Positions 1-7,513 of a stretch of 64,000 bases of DNA are shown one piece after another (the first letter of the stretch is position 1; each line of letters begins with the position of its first letter). Source of the stretch: Siderastrea radians (Eukaryota; Cnidaria; Anthozoa; Scleractinia; Rhizangiidae); contig OZ024892.1 of the NCBI GenBank assembly GCA_964017195.1, positions 5,954,366-6,018,365 on the forward strand, given 5' to 3'. The notes beneath the pieces are model-generated. The model was not told the DNA's origin, did not search any database, and saw only the letters and a list, made by a program, of their open reading frames with translations. A program made the position numbers and the translations under genes.

Positions 1-286
1 GATGATGTCATCGTTACTTGCTTCTATCACGTCATAACCGACCTCTTTTGATATTGGTTCAAGAGATTTCAACAGATGCTTATATTTGCTTTGTTGGAGA
101 TTACGAGCGTAAAGATATATTTTATCAAAGTATGAGCCTGTATATCATATCAAGCAGAAGGTTTGTTTTACCACCACCAGAGGGAGCACAAATAAGCATC
201 CTGAAACATCGGTTTGGCATGAAACTCTTTAATTGACGAAAATCATTGTTTTCTTCATCTTGAATGTCGTAATTTTGAATCTTCAT
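1..286 (-). pseudogene. Polinton packaging ATPase (FtsK/HerA-type), 5' part, frameshifted and cut by window edge
   Basis: Read on the minus strand from an ATG at 286, the translation soon reaches a P-loop, APSGGGKT, preceded by a hydrophobic strand (RMLIC), the arrangement of Walker A motifs in A32/FtsK-HerA genome-packaging ATPases of Polintons and related viruses. Roughly 30 codons further on the frame ends at a stop near 127-125. The conserved-looking continuation (YLYARNLQQ and on to the window edge) is open in a different frame, so there is a small indel near 131-133. The rest of the gene, including Walker B, lies outside the window. In this virus group the enzyme pumps DNA into the capsid. 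It is divergent from the capsid gene cluster, sharing a 116-bp intergenic region. Identity is inferred from the motif and its neighbours. A base-calling error could mimic the frameshift. Confidence 0.66.
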
Positions 287-402
287 ATGATATTATGTTA
301 TACAATTTTATTGCATGACGACACGCTATGTAAGCGTTTTTATATATGATAACCCTAATTTTTCCAAACAAAATACGAAATTTTATGTAAACAAATGATA
401 TA
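287..402. promoter_or_regulatory. Divergent intergenic region between ATPase and virion gene cluster
   Basis: This AT-rich spacer of 116 bp separates the minus-strand ATPase start (286) from the plus-strand start at 403. On the plus side, TGTAAAC begins 17 nt before the ATG and is followed by ATGATATAA, a degenerate version of the TCTAAAC/ATCATATAA element found before the next virion genes. It must hold both promoters if the two genes are separately transcribed. Confidence 0.45.
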
Positions 403-1395
403 ATGAGTTTACTCAAATGGAAAGAAATGGCTGAGAAACGATCCGAGCTTGGTAAAAAGATTAACACAGTAAGAGAGACAATAAAACAAAAAACGATATC
501 AGATCAAATGGGTGAAGTCGAGGCAGAGAAACTTTTCAAACCTATAACATCTGAGTTAAAGGAACTCACATTACCTAAAATGCCAGTAAGAAGATTACCG
601 AAGAAAAAGCAACCTGTTCCTGATTATGGAATAGCTATTGATGATGAAGTGCCTGATTATGGATTGGACGATTTGTTTGATCAACCTGTTCTACCTGAAA
701 ACGAGAAACAGATAGTTCCAAAACCTCCATCTTATGAAGATGTCCTTGAGGATTTAGCATCAGGTAAAAAACAAATGTATATAGATCCAGAATACATGTA
801 TGAACCAGAAGATCTTCCACCTGAATACGAAGAAGAAGTACCAGATTACGAAATCCTTGAGGAGGATAGAATAAATCAAGCTTTAGATCAACTTGGAATT
901 CCGAACTATGATGATGTTGAATTACGTCTAACAGAAAAGGATATGAATAACACAAGGAGGAAAGCTTATCTTAACAAGATATTGAATGATGCTAAAAAAC
1001 AAAGGAACATACTAAATGCTCATTTGACGAACGTCAAAAAGAAATTAAAAAGTGGTTCAATAAGTGAAGCTGTAGCTCAATATCAAACGAAGGTCATTGC
1101 TGATACAAGAAAGGTTCTTAATGATTATATCAATTACAACAATCAAAGATTAAAAAATATTAAAGGGTCTGGTTTGAAGAAAAAAACAAAAAGAGGTGGA
1201 CAGGTAATGTTTTTCAATAATCCGACAGAAATGATGAAAAAACTTGAACTGATTATCGGATCAAAGGTTGCTGGTAATAATAGCATCGAACTACGGAATA
1301 CAGGTGTCGCTCTTCTTGACATCTTGTTAAGAAATTCAATACTCAATAAGCCACAATACAACAAAATATACAAAAACTATTTTAGTCTAAACTAA
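403..1395 (+). CDS. Polinton virion-associated protein with PPxY motifs (function unknown)
   Basis: This 330-residue protein occupies the position upstream of the penton gene, and I do not recognise a domain of known function. The N-terminal third is charged. Residues about 70-150 are acidic and proline/tyrosine-rich, with VPDYG at 72-76 and 83-87, VPDYE at 146-150, PPSY at 108-111 and PPEY at 139-142. PPxY peptides bind WW domains of NEDD4-family ubiquitin ligases and serve as late or entry motifs in several viruses, including the adenovirus penton base. Residues 253-257 (IKGSG) fit the adenain cleavage rule (M/I/L)xGx|G and are followed by a basic KKKTKRGG stretch. The C-terminal 60 residues look compact and helical. 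The gene ends 8 bp before the penton ATG. That it is a virion protein is inferred from context and the candidate protease site. Confidence 0.72.
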   Translation: MSLLKWKEMAEKRSELGKKINTVRETIKQKTISDQMGEVEAEKLFKPITSELKELTLPKMPVRRLPKKKQPVPDYGIAIDDEVPDYGLDDLFDQPVLPENEKQIVPKPPSYEDVLEDLASGKKQMYIDPEYMYEPEDLPPEYEEEVPDYEILEEDRINQALDQLGIPNYDDVELRLTEKDMNNTRRKAYLNKILNDAKKQRNILNAHLTNVKKKLKSGSISEAVAQYQTKVIADTRKVLNDYINYNNQRLKNIKGSGLKKKTKRGGQVMFFNNPTEMMKKLELIIGSKVAGNNSIELRNTGVALLDILLRNSILNKPQYNKIYKNYFSLN

Positions 1396-1403
1396 TCATA
1401 TAA
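1386..1403 (+). promoter_or_regulatory. TCTAA/TATA-like leader element of penton gene
   Basis: TCTAAACTAATCATATAA runs directly into the ATG at 1404. The TCTA core starts exactly 18 nt before the ATG, as it does at two other virion genes in this element. It overlaps the end of the preceding ORF. Confidence 0.6.
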
Positions 1404-2165
1404 ATGAATAGACAACTTGTATTATCCAGTCATACAGTAAAAACCCAAAATGGTAATAAACCATCGGATTTCACAATCAAATACAGTAATCCGATAATAC
1501 TAGATTCAAACAGGCAATATGAAATCGGCCTAGACCGAATCATTTCGATGTCATTTACTTGGTTTAATGTGACAAGGGAACTCAATAATCAGAAAATAAG
1601 ATATTCGTCTGATAGTGGTACTAATTGGACGGAAATTATATTCAACCCTGGAGTATGGAATTACATTGATTTTGACAATTTAATCAAAGAAAAAACAAAA
1701 ACAGGAACCTCATCAAACCCTCAATATCCAATCACTCTGGAGTTTAACGATACTGTATTCAGGACAATAATAACACTAGCCTCAAATTACAGATTAGATC
1801 TTACTCAAAGTAATTTTAATGATCTTATTGGTTTCAATAAAAAGATTCTAACAAGTAGTGTAAATGTTGGAGATTACATTCCTAATCTCTCACAAGACAG
1901 AGAAATATTGAATGTTCATTGTGATTTGATAAGTGACAGTCTTGTCGATGGTGAAGAGTCAGATATTATATATAGTTTCAGTACCTCAACTCTCACCCCG
2001 AGTTATAGTTTCACACAAGAGCCTCGACGAGTTCAGTACAACCCGTGTAATAAAAATACGATCAATAAAATTCGGATATATATAACAGATGGCAAACGAA
2101 GAATCATCGATCTTAATCATAGTGACACTTCATTCAGTTTGATTTTAAGAGAGAAGAGAGATTAA
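1404..2165 (+). CDS. Polinton minor capsid (penton) protein, single jelly-roll
   Basis: This 253-residue beta-rich protein lies between the PPxY protein and the major capsid gene, the usual neighbourhood of the Polinton penton protein. Supporting features are an N-terminal strand pattern (LVLSSHTVKTQNG, then DFTIKYSNPI), a central YEIGLDRIISMSFTWFNV block followed by NNQKIRYS and a W/Y-rich segment, and a C-terminal RIYITDGKRRIIDLN...FSLILREKR block, which I recognise from Polinton minor capsid proteins. In capsids of this lineage, pentamers of this single jelly-roll fill the fivefold vertices and contact the double jelly-roll hexons. The frame is intact. It has its own TCTAA leader, and the next gene begins 18 bp downstream. 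The family assignment rests on pattern recognition and context; a structure prediction would settle it. Confidence 0.72.
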   Translation: MNRQLVLSSHTVKTQNGNKPSDFTIKYSNPIILDSNRQYEIGLDRIISMSFTWFNVTRELNNQKIRYSSDSGTNWTEIIFNPGVWNYIDFDNLIKEKTKTGTSSNPQYPITLEFNDTVFRTIITLASNYRLDLTQSNFNDLIGFNKKILTSSVNVGDYIPNLSQDREILNVHCDLISDSLVDGEESDIIYSFSTSTLTPSYSFTQEPRRVQYNPCNKNTINKIRIYITDGKRRIIDLNHSDTSFSLILREKRD

Positions 2166-2183
2166 TCTAACTAATAGTTATAT
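2166..2183 (+). promoter_or_regulatory. TCTAA/TATA-like leader element of small basic virion gene
   Basis: TCTAACTAATAGTTATAT precedes the ATG at 2184. The TCTA core is again exactly 18 nt before the ATG. Confidence 0.58.
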
Positions 2184-2537
2184 ATGTCGTCGTATGAATA
2201 CAAGCGAATTTATCACCCGAAACTAGGTCGTTTTGTGTATAAGCATAAAGGATCTGGGATCATTGTTGATAACATTTTCAAACCAGTTGGAAGGGTGTTA
2301 AGTAAAGTTCCAGAAATGGTTTTAAAACCTTTTGCCAAAAAAGCGCTTGAATCTGGTATTTCACATGCTGGAGACAAACTGGGAAAAAAAGCAGCTGAAA
2401 AAAGCGGAGAGCTTATTATGAGAAAATTACATGGTTCAACTAAACAACCAATGAAACCAACCAAACCTACTAAACCAAAACAAGAAGAAGATTACAACAC
2501 AATTCTGAATAGACTTATATCTGGTACTGGTTATTAA
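2184..2537 (+). CDS. Small basic virion-associated protein, function unknown
   Basis: This 117-residue lysine-rich protein sits between the penton and major capsid genes. It has a YHPKLGRFVYKHKGSGI start, an alanine/lysine-rich helical middle (about residues 30-80) that would be amphipathic, and a KPTKPTKPK tail. I do not recognise a named family. A KGSGI motif resembles the glycine motifs repeated in the other virion proteins here, although its P4 residue (H) does not fit the adenain consensus. By position, charge and shared leader it is likely a minor core or membrane-active virion component, comparable in general character to adenoviral pVI/pX. That role is inferred. Confidence 0.6.
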   Translation: MSSYEYKRIYHPKLGRFVYKHKGSGIIVDNIFKPVGRVLSKVPEMVLKPFAKKALESGISHAGDKLGKKAAEKSGELIMRKLHGSTKQPMKPTKPTKPKQEEDYNTILNRLISGTGY

Positions 2538-2550
2538 AAAGTGAATTTTA

Positions 2551-2568
2551 TCTAAACTACTCATATAA
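2551..2568 (+). promoter_or_regulatory. TCTAA/TATA-like leader element of major capsid gene
   Basis: TCTAAACTACTCATATAA precedes the ATG at 2569, with the TCTA core exactly 18 nt upstream. It is nearly identical to the element before the penton gene. Confidence 0.6.
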
Positions 2569-5282
2569 ATGAGTTTCAGAACAAATGAAAATCTACAACG
2601 ATATGAATACGTTCGTTTCCATTTGGATAATGTCATTGAGCAACCTGCTAACAATCAAAGCCAGAAAAAGACAGGTTACAGATTCACAATAAACGATAGG
2701 TCGACTATGTTCGATTTTTTTAATGGGTATTTCGAAGTAACTAAAGAGCTTCAAAAAAAGGCAAATGGTGCTGGATATGCTCAAGCGGATCGCATCACTA
2801 TGATAAATGGATCTCACAGTCTAATCAGACATACAGTGTGTTGCCCAGTTTTCGTACACTTTAGTTTGTAATCGCTATATCGTTTCGTCTGTGAGACGAA
2901 AATTTCTGAAATTTCTTTTAAAGATAGCCCATTTACTTACCTTCAATATATAAAACGATTGGCCGCTTGATCGACGTATGTTCAAAATTATGCCATTTTT
3001 CCCAAAACTCCTAAGTTGCCCAGTCTTCGTACACCTGGCCCAGTTTTCGTACATCGACAAAACAACATTTCTCCACGAAAACGCTCGACGCAAACTGATG
3101 TGTCAGCCACCCTGCTGAGTGCTTATCGTGTTTTCTCTTCGATTTGTGAATAAATATCGGCTTGGCGACCAATGTTTGGTGTACAAAGCAAATGGTTATT
3201 CGGGGGGTGGATGTTTAATCGATCCTGCAGTGTTGATTTTTTTGTCCCTCACTTTTGGGCGGCTTTTCTCACGCTCAATCCACTGTCTCGTACCTCATTT
3301 ACTGCCTTGGTAAAGGTAGTTGACAGGTTACTATTCTGCGTATTACAACTGTTAAGAAAAGGCCTGTATAAGATTCGACGTTTTCCTTCCGTTTCCGCTT
3401 ACGCCTTTAGAATAGCAAACGCTTTACTTCCGTTTCCGCTTACGCTTGCTTTTCTTACCTACTTTTGTAGATGTTTATTAGAATCGCAACGGAGTGAAAA
3501 AAATCGGTAAAACCGGTAAACTAACGATATTTCAAGGTGTATGTCAACATTCTATGCATAGACATCTACCTTAGTTAATTATTTGACGATTTAGATTGTT
3601 TGCGTGGGATTAAGTTTATTAAAAATTCGTGAACTTTGCATGACCTGGATGTAAAGCGTCGTTGTTATACCACAACAAATACATGTAGTGTATCGTACTT
3701 TGCAAGGATTGTTGTATAATCTTTGCTGCACTTGCGACTTATTAGTTTTCGAACAGTAAAGTTTAAAATTCAGTTCTTTAACTTATTTAAAAATAGGTTT
3801 TGAGAAAGGAGCAGCTAAGTGTACGAAAACTGGCACAGTAGATCGAAAAGTATGCGAAGATTCTCACCGTTAAAATTCGGGAGCAATTAAATTTAAGCTG
3901 GTGTTGAAAGTTTTTCCATTCACTTTCATCTTTTATCTATTATCTGTCCAAAAATCATGAAGTTCCTTGGAGAATTACCAACAAAACGGGCTATTTCTCC
4001 ATCTACAATACCTTTACTGTGCAGTGAAAAGTGCAAATATTAGCCTCTAAACTTTTACTCACCTCGAAAGAAATTGTCCGCACTGACCTCCTTCTTCGTC
4101 AAAAAGCCCGGCAAAACCGGTAATTTATAGCTGAAATGTTCCTTTTACTTTTGTAATTCTTCGGTTGACGAAGATTCAAATGACCGACGAAAATAATCAA
4201 ATAAAGTTCTTTTTGTACGAAAACTGGGCCCGTACGAAAACTGGGCAACATACTGTATGGTTATTAAATCGTCTGGTAAAATTGTGTATGAGAGTGATAA
4301 TTTGCATCGAATAACGAATGTCAAAAATCTCCTTGAATACAGTGATGATTATAGTAGATCTGTTGGAAAGAATTCGTTCTGGTATCTTGATACTGATGGA
4401 ACAACAGCAGATACAAACACAGGTTTTGAAGCCCGTCGTATTTTAACCCAAGCAACAGCCAACGACGGTAGTGGAGGAGCTAAGAGTATTAACGAAATGA
4501 TTCCCTTAAACAGATACAGCTTTTTTCAAGAGCTAGAAAGAAAAATGTTACCCCCAATGCAGCTCACAATTGAACTTACACTCAATGAAGACAGTGAAAT
4601 GATTCACATGGCAAATGGCACAGGCGCTGGTCGTGTTGTAGTAAAGAGATTGTATCTTTGGCTTCCAAGATTAATCCCAAAAGACAGCATGTATAGTAAT
4701 TTCGTTTCAGAGTTTCTCAAGCCAACAACCTGGACATATATGCGAGATCTCTACAATCAGTCAGCAAATACCAGAGCTGTTCAGAATATGTTTCAAATCA
4801 GTCCAGCTATCGATGACGTTAAACATGTTTTTATATATCTCCAGAGGACAGACGCACCAAATAATGAGGAAGCAGAGAGGAGTCCATATTTGTTTGACAC
4901 TTTCAAGTTGAATGCAGCTAATGCTAATAGCTCTCTATCAAACTGCAGGCTTGAATATGGAAACAACACGTTTTATCCCGAACTAGAATACGATGCAGAT
5001 TCTAAAATACGGATATTTAATGATCTCATGTCATATGCATTTCGTAAGAACGATTACAATTCAGGAACACAGCTTAATGTGTCCAATTTCACTAGTTTGT
5101 ATGGATTATTGTATTTCGATTTGTCATATCAGAAAGAGGTAGTGACGAGAGATCCTAAACAGTTGATTCTCCATTATCGTCTCAATGTAGCCCCGGCAGC
5201 AAACGTCCGAGCTCATAGTATCGTATTTTACGAGAGTGAGGTTGTAGTAAAGACAGTTGGAAACGAATTGATAATAGTTTAA
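2569..5282 (+). pseudogene. Polinton major capsid protein (double jelly-roll), split by a transposon
   Basis: The gene is in two pieces. The 5' part (2569-2832, 88 codons) begins MSFRTNENLQ and contains FTINDRSTMFDFFNGYFEV. The 3' part (4258-5282, about 340 codons) has the LEYSDDYSR...NSFWYLDT, RYSFFQELERKMLPPMQLTIEL and NNTFYPELEY segments typical of Polinton double jelly-roll major capsid proteins, and ends cleanly at 5282. The intervening 1.4 kb is a DNA transposon flanked by TA. The two halves are in the same reading frame across it if the transposon and one TA are discounted, so the gene was intact until this insertion. As it stands, the first piece reads into the transposon and stops at 2871. 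In the virion this protein forms the pseudo-hexagonal capsomers. The short downstream spacing to the pVI-like gene fits a morphogenesis cluster. Confidence 0.85.
2834..4255. mobile_element. Non-autonomous Tc1/mariner-superfamily (pogo-like) DNA transposon inserted in capsid gene
   Basis: The 1422-bp element starts CAGTGTGTTGCCCAGTTTTC and its other end is the near-perfect reverse complement (CAGTATGTTGCCCAGTTTTC). It is flanked by TA at 2832-2833 and 4256-4257. CAGT termini with a TA target duplication are typical of the Tc1/mariner/pogo superfamily. The motif CCCAGTTTTCGTAC recurs subterminally: near 3019-3053 (two tandem variants), reversed near 3820-3835, and twice in tandem at the right end (4215-4245). 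These are candidate transposase-binding sites. The longest internal frame (112 codons) shows no transposase features, so the copy depends on a transposase made elsewhere. The insertion disrupts the Polinton capsid gene and is therefore younger than the Polinton. Confidence 0.85.
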
Positions 5283-5341
5283 ATAAGTAAGTTTTACATC
5301 GATGAAAATTTAAATGAATATGTTTTTTAAAAGAGAATTTA

Positions 5342-5356
5342 TCTAACATATATTAT
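5342..5356 (+). promoter_or_regulatory. TCTAA/TATA-like leader element of pVI/pX-like gene
   Basis: TCTAACATATATTAT precedes the ATG at 5357. The TCTA core starts 15 nt upstream, a little closer than in the capsid genes. Confidence 0.52.
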
Positions 5357-6211
5357 ATGACACAACTATACGAAATTAAAGTTAGTTTATCACCAAACCA
5401 GAAAAAGAATCTTAGTCACGCGTATCATAAAAGAGAAACAATAGTTCTAAGGCTCACGAAGGACTCTCTATCTGGGAATGACACTCTATACGTACCTCAG
5501 AATATAGTTAAGCGATTGGATAAAAATAGAAAATTGAAAAAGGGAATGGACATCAAACTAGCAAAAACAAACATTCGAAAGCAAGTTGGTGGATCACTCC
5601 TCTCTACAGTTCTGTCGCTTGGAAGAACTTTCGCTCCAACGATTGCCAAGACTATTGGATTGTCAGCTTTGGCAGGTTTAGCATCTGAAGGAGCATCTCA
5701 GATTGTTAAGAAGATATCTGGAAAAGGTTTACAAACCGGTGGGTTCCTAATACCACAAAATAAAATCAACCAGTTGATAACATATAAGCATCTTTTGACA
5801 ACCCAACAAAAACAAGATATATTAAATGCTCTACAAACTGGTTCTGGTGTTCATATAAAACCAACAAAAGTACAAACAGGTGGGTTCTTAGGCACTCTTC
5901 TAGCATCAATTGGAGTCCCTTTAGCTATTGAGGCAATAAAGAAGATGACTGGTAAAGGTGCCCCTCAGATGGGGCAACCCCAACAAAGACAACCCAGATC
6001 TATATCACAACTAACCAATTATAATCAGGATGGTGGTTTGTTAGTGCCAATGTATAGAACACCGCCTTTTTATGGGAATTGGCCTGATCAAACATCAGGT
6101 AAGGGGATTAAAAAAAAAAAACAAAAAAAAGCTCAGGAAAAAGGAAGCGGTCTACTATTAGGCGAGAACTCACCATTCAAAAACGTCCCTCTTCTGAACA
6201 TTCTGTTGTAA
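5357..6211 (+). CDS. pVI/pX-like minor virion protein with adenain-type cleavage motifs
   Basis: This 284-residue protein follows the major capsid gene. It has an N-terminal beta-rich region (about 1-75), a long hydrophobic/amphipathic segment (about 80-118, LLSTVLSLGRTFAPTIAKTIGL), a second hydrophobic segment (178-195), two QTGGF motifs (126-130, 173-177), a basic run at 250-260 and a C-terminal ENSPFKNVPLL block. ISGKG (120-124) and MTGKG (197-201) match the adenain rule (M/I/L)xGx|G, so the neighbouring protease could process it into membrane-active or core peptides. The comparison with adenoviral pVI/pX is by character and position, not by clear homology. Its last 100 nt overlap the protease frame, which lies in -1 and has no ATG of its own before its catalytic domain. 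Confidence 0.75.
   Translation: MTQLYEIKVSLSPNQKKNLSHAYHKRETIVLRLTKDSLSGNDTLYVPQNIVKRLDKNRKLKKGMDIKLAKTNIRKQVGGSLLSTVLSLGRTFAPTIAKTIGLSALAGLASEGASQIVKKISGKGLQTGGFLIPQNKINQLITYKHLLTTQQKQDILNALQTGSGVHIKPTKVQTGGFLGTLLASIGVPLAIEAIKKMTGKGAPQMGQPQQRQPRSISQLTNYNQDGGLLVPMYRTPPFYGNWPDQTSGKGIKKKKQKKAQEKGSGLLLGENSPFKNVPLLNILL
6112..6130 (+). other. Candidate -1 frameshift site into protease
   Basis: The run of A residues includes A AAA AAA heptamers in the correct register of the upstream gene (for example 6112-6118 and 6124-6130). Slippage by -1 here enters the protease frame, which is open from 6112 to 6669. This is seen in sequence; use as a frameshift signal is inferred. Confidence 0.4.
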
Positions 6212-6669
6212 AACCGAAATTCCATAAGAATGTCCCATTAAGCAATTATGATTTAATAAAATGGTGTAAATATCTGGATATCCCAATCAAAGATGTTCTG
6301 TCTCGAGATGAAACTGTCCCACATAATCATAGACAGGCTCTATTTATTTACAATCTTGAACCTAGTTATATGTCAGGGAGCCATTGGGTTGCTACTTATG
6401 TGAAAGATAACGTCATCAATTACTTTGATTCATTTGGTTTACCTCCCTTCCAAGAAATTGTCAATCACGCACGAAAAAAGAATTTAACACTTCTTCATCA
6501 AAATAACCAAATACAAAATTTCATGACGACAACATGTGGTTACTTCTGTTTATACTTTTTGAATGAGATGAATAAGGGCAAATCATATTTTGATCTGTTG
6601 GAAGTTTTCGACATATATGATACGACGAATAATGAGAAATTCTTAGAACAGTATTTTAAAAATATCTAA
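6112..6669 (+). CDS. Adenain-like cysteine protease (maturation protease)
   Basis: The frame is open from 6112. The conserved part begins around 6230 (LSNYDLIKWCKYL) and ends at 6669. Catalytic residues of the adenovirus-protease/Ulp1 fold are visible in order: His in SGSHWVATY (6382-6384), Asp in YFDSFG (6427-6429), Gln in NQIQ, and Cys in TTTCGYFCLYF, with Gln seven residues before Cys as in adenain. It would cleave virion precursors at (M/I/L)xGx|G-type sites. The first in-frame ATG (6370) is only four codons before the catalytic His and would remove the N-terminal part of the domain. No TCTAA leader precedes it, so expression by -1 frameshifting from the pVI/pX-like gene is the simplest reading. 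An indel, splicing or non-ATG initiation is possible. Confidence 0.85.
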   Translation, partial: KKKTKKSSGKRKRSTIRRELTIQKRPSSEHSVVKPKFHKNVPLSNYDLIKWCKYLDIPIKDVLSRDETVPHNHRQALFIYNLEPSYMSGSHWVATYVKDNVINYFDSFGLPPFQEIVNHARKKNLTLLHQNNQIQNFMTTTCGYFCLYFLNEMNKGKSYFDLLEVFDIYDTTNNEKFLEQYFKNI

Positions 6670-6680
6670 CTCATATATAT
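6665..6680 (+). promoter_or_regulatory. TCTAA/TATA-like leader element of zinc-ribbon gene
   Basis: TCTAACTCATATATAT precedes the ATG at 6681, with the TCTA core 16 nt upstream. It overlaps the stop codon of the protease frame. Confidence 0.57.
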
Positions 6681-6866
6681 ATGAAATCATATTGCGTGAA
6701 ACAAAAAAAGGTCACTCTATGTGTACCAGGTAGTGAACGACATGAAAAGGCTAAAAATGGGAGGCTTATGCTTAAATGTACTTGTGCAGAATGTGGTATT
6801 ACTAAAACTAAATTTGTCAAACAATCGGGAAACGGGATAGCCCGTCGAAAGGGGCGGGCTTACTAG
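6681..6866 (+). CDS. Small zinc-ribbon-like protein, 5' partner of the PLA2 frame
   Basis: This 61-residue protein starts MKSYCVKQKKVTLCVPG and carries CTCAECGI in a lysine-rich context, resembling the short zinc-ribbon proteins of Polintons and large DNA viruses (DUF5679-like). One cysteine of the expected first CxxC pair is replaced (C-V-K-Q), so metal binding through that knuckle is doubtful. It has its own TCTAA leader and ATG. The frame stops at 6866, but the -1 frame is open from 6812 through the whole PLA2 protein, and the heptamer A AAG GGG (6848-6854) sits in register just before the stop. Zinc ribbon and PLA2 may thus form one translated unit, or one gene broken by a one-base deletion in a G-rich run. 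Confidence 0.62.
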   Translation: MKSYCVKQKKVTLCVPGSERHEKAKNGRLMLKCTCAECGITKTKFVKQSGNGIARRKGRAY

Positions 6867-7513
6867 ATACAGTAGCATCAACTGGTACTGATTTATTGAT
6901 TCACCACGGTATTCCTTGGCTTGGAAAAAAGGCTGTTGAAATGGGAAGATATTATGGATCAGAAGCCTTGAGAAACCCAAAACTGCAGAAAAAGGCTATC
7001 GATTATGCTCTCGATAAGTTGAATCCAATGATTCAAAATGTCGGAAGTCAAGCTCTTGATCAATTATCAACAAAAATCAGACCAAATAGAAAGTATAAAA
7101 CCGACAGAAAGGATTTGGATGGCGCTGGTGTTGATATACATAAACTAATTGGGAAAATACCGAGACCAAAAGCTGGATGGACTCCTGGAAAATATAAGTA
7201 CATGGGGGCATACAATCCTCTCGATAAACAGTTAGAATATGATAAAAACACTGGTGAGATTACTAAATGGTATGTACAACCTTACAATGAAGTTGATAGA
7301 ATATCAGCTCATCATGATATTTGTTATGACATGGGGAAAAACAAGGGTGAATGTGACAGAAAAATGGTCAAGTCATTAGATGAAATTCCTTATGGACAGA
7401 TGCCAAAATGGGGACAAACTGCTCGGTTCTTAATTAACACAAAAGAAAAGCTAGGTCTCGGGACAAAAAACGGAAAAGGCCGTCGAGTGAAGAAAACTGG
7501 CAAGAAAAATTAG
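6812..7513 (+). CDS. Phospholipase A2-domain virion protein
   Basis: The frame is open from 6812 without an ATG until 6941; a TTG at 6896 is unlikely to matter. The N-terminal part is amphipathic (GLLDTVASTG, LLIHHGIPWLGKKAVE) and resembles membrane-active viral peptides. LDGAG, encoded around 7115-7129, fits the adenain rule. The C-terminal half is a parvovirus-type PLA2 domain: the calcium loop YMGAYNPLD, then the catalytic His-Asp pair in AHHDICYD, with Tyr three residues after Asp and cysteines flanking it. In parvoviruses this enzyme hydrolyses endosomal phospholipids to release the particle, and a similar entry role is inferred here. The last 76 nt overlap the integrase frame. Expression as an extension of the zinc-ribbon gene is proposed. 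Confidence 0.8.
   Translation: MCQTIGKRDSPSKGAGLLDTVASTGTDLLIHHGIPWLGKKAVEMGRYYGSEALRNPKLQKKAIDYALDKLNPMIQNVGSQALDQLSTKIRPNRKYKTDRKDLDGAGVDIHKLIGKIPRPKAGWTPGKYKYMGAYNPLDKQLEYDKNTGEITKWYVQPYNEVDRISAHHDICYDMGKNKGECDRKMVKSLDEIPYGQMPKWGQTARFLINTKEKLGLGTKNGKGRRVKKTGKKN
6848..6854 (+). other. Possible -1 shift heptamer between zinc ribbon and PLA2 frames
   Basis: A AAG GGG in the zinc-ribbon register obeys X XXY YYZ, and -1 slippage enters the PLA2 frame four codons before the zinc-ribbon stop. GGG in the A site is not a favoured slippery codon in eukaryotes, so a one-base deletion in this G-rich tract is about as likely. Confidence 0.3.

Noticed and set aside
635..955. Minus-strand 106-codon frame
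   Set aside because: Shadow of the PPxY protein gene; its protein shows no domain.
3119..3510. Possible transposase frames inside the capsid-gene insertion
   Set aside because: At most 112 codons, no DDE/D or helix-turn-helix signature, and the surrounding sequence is typical of a non-autonomous element.
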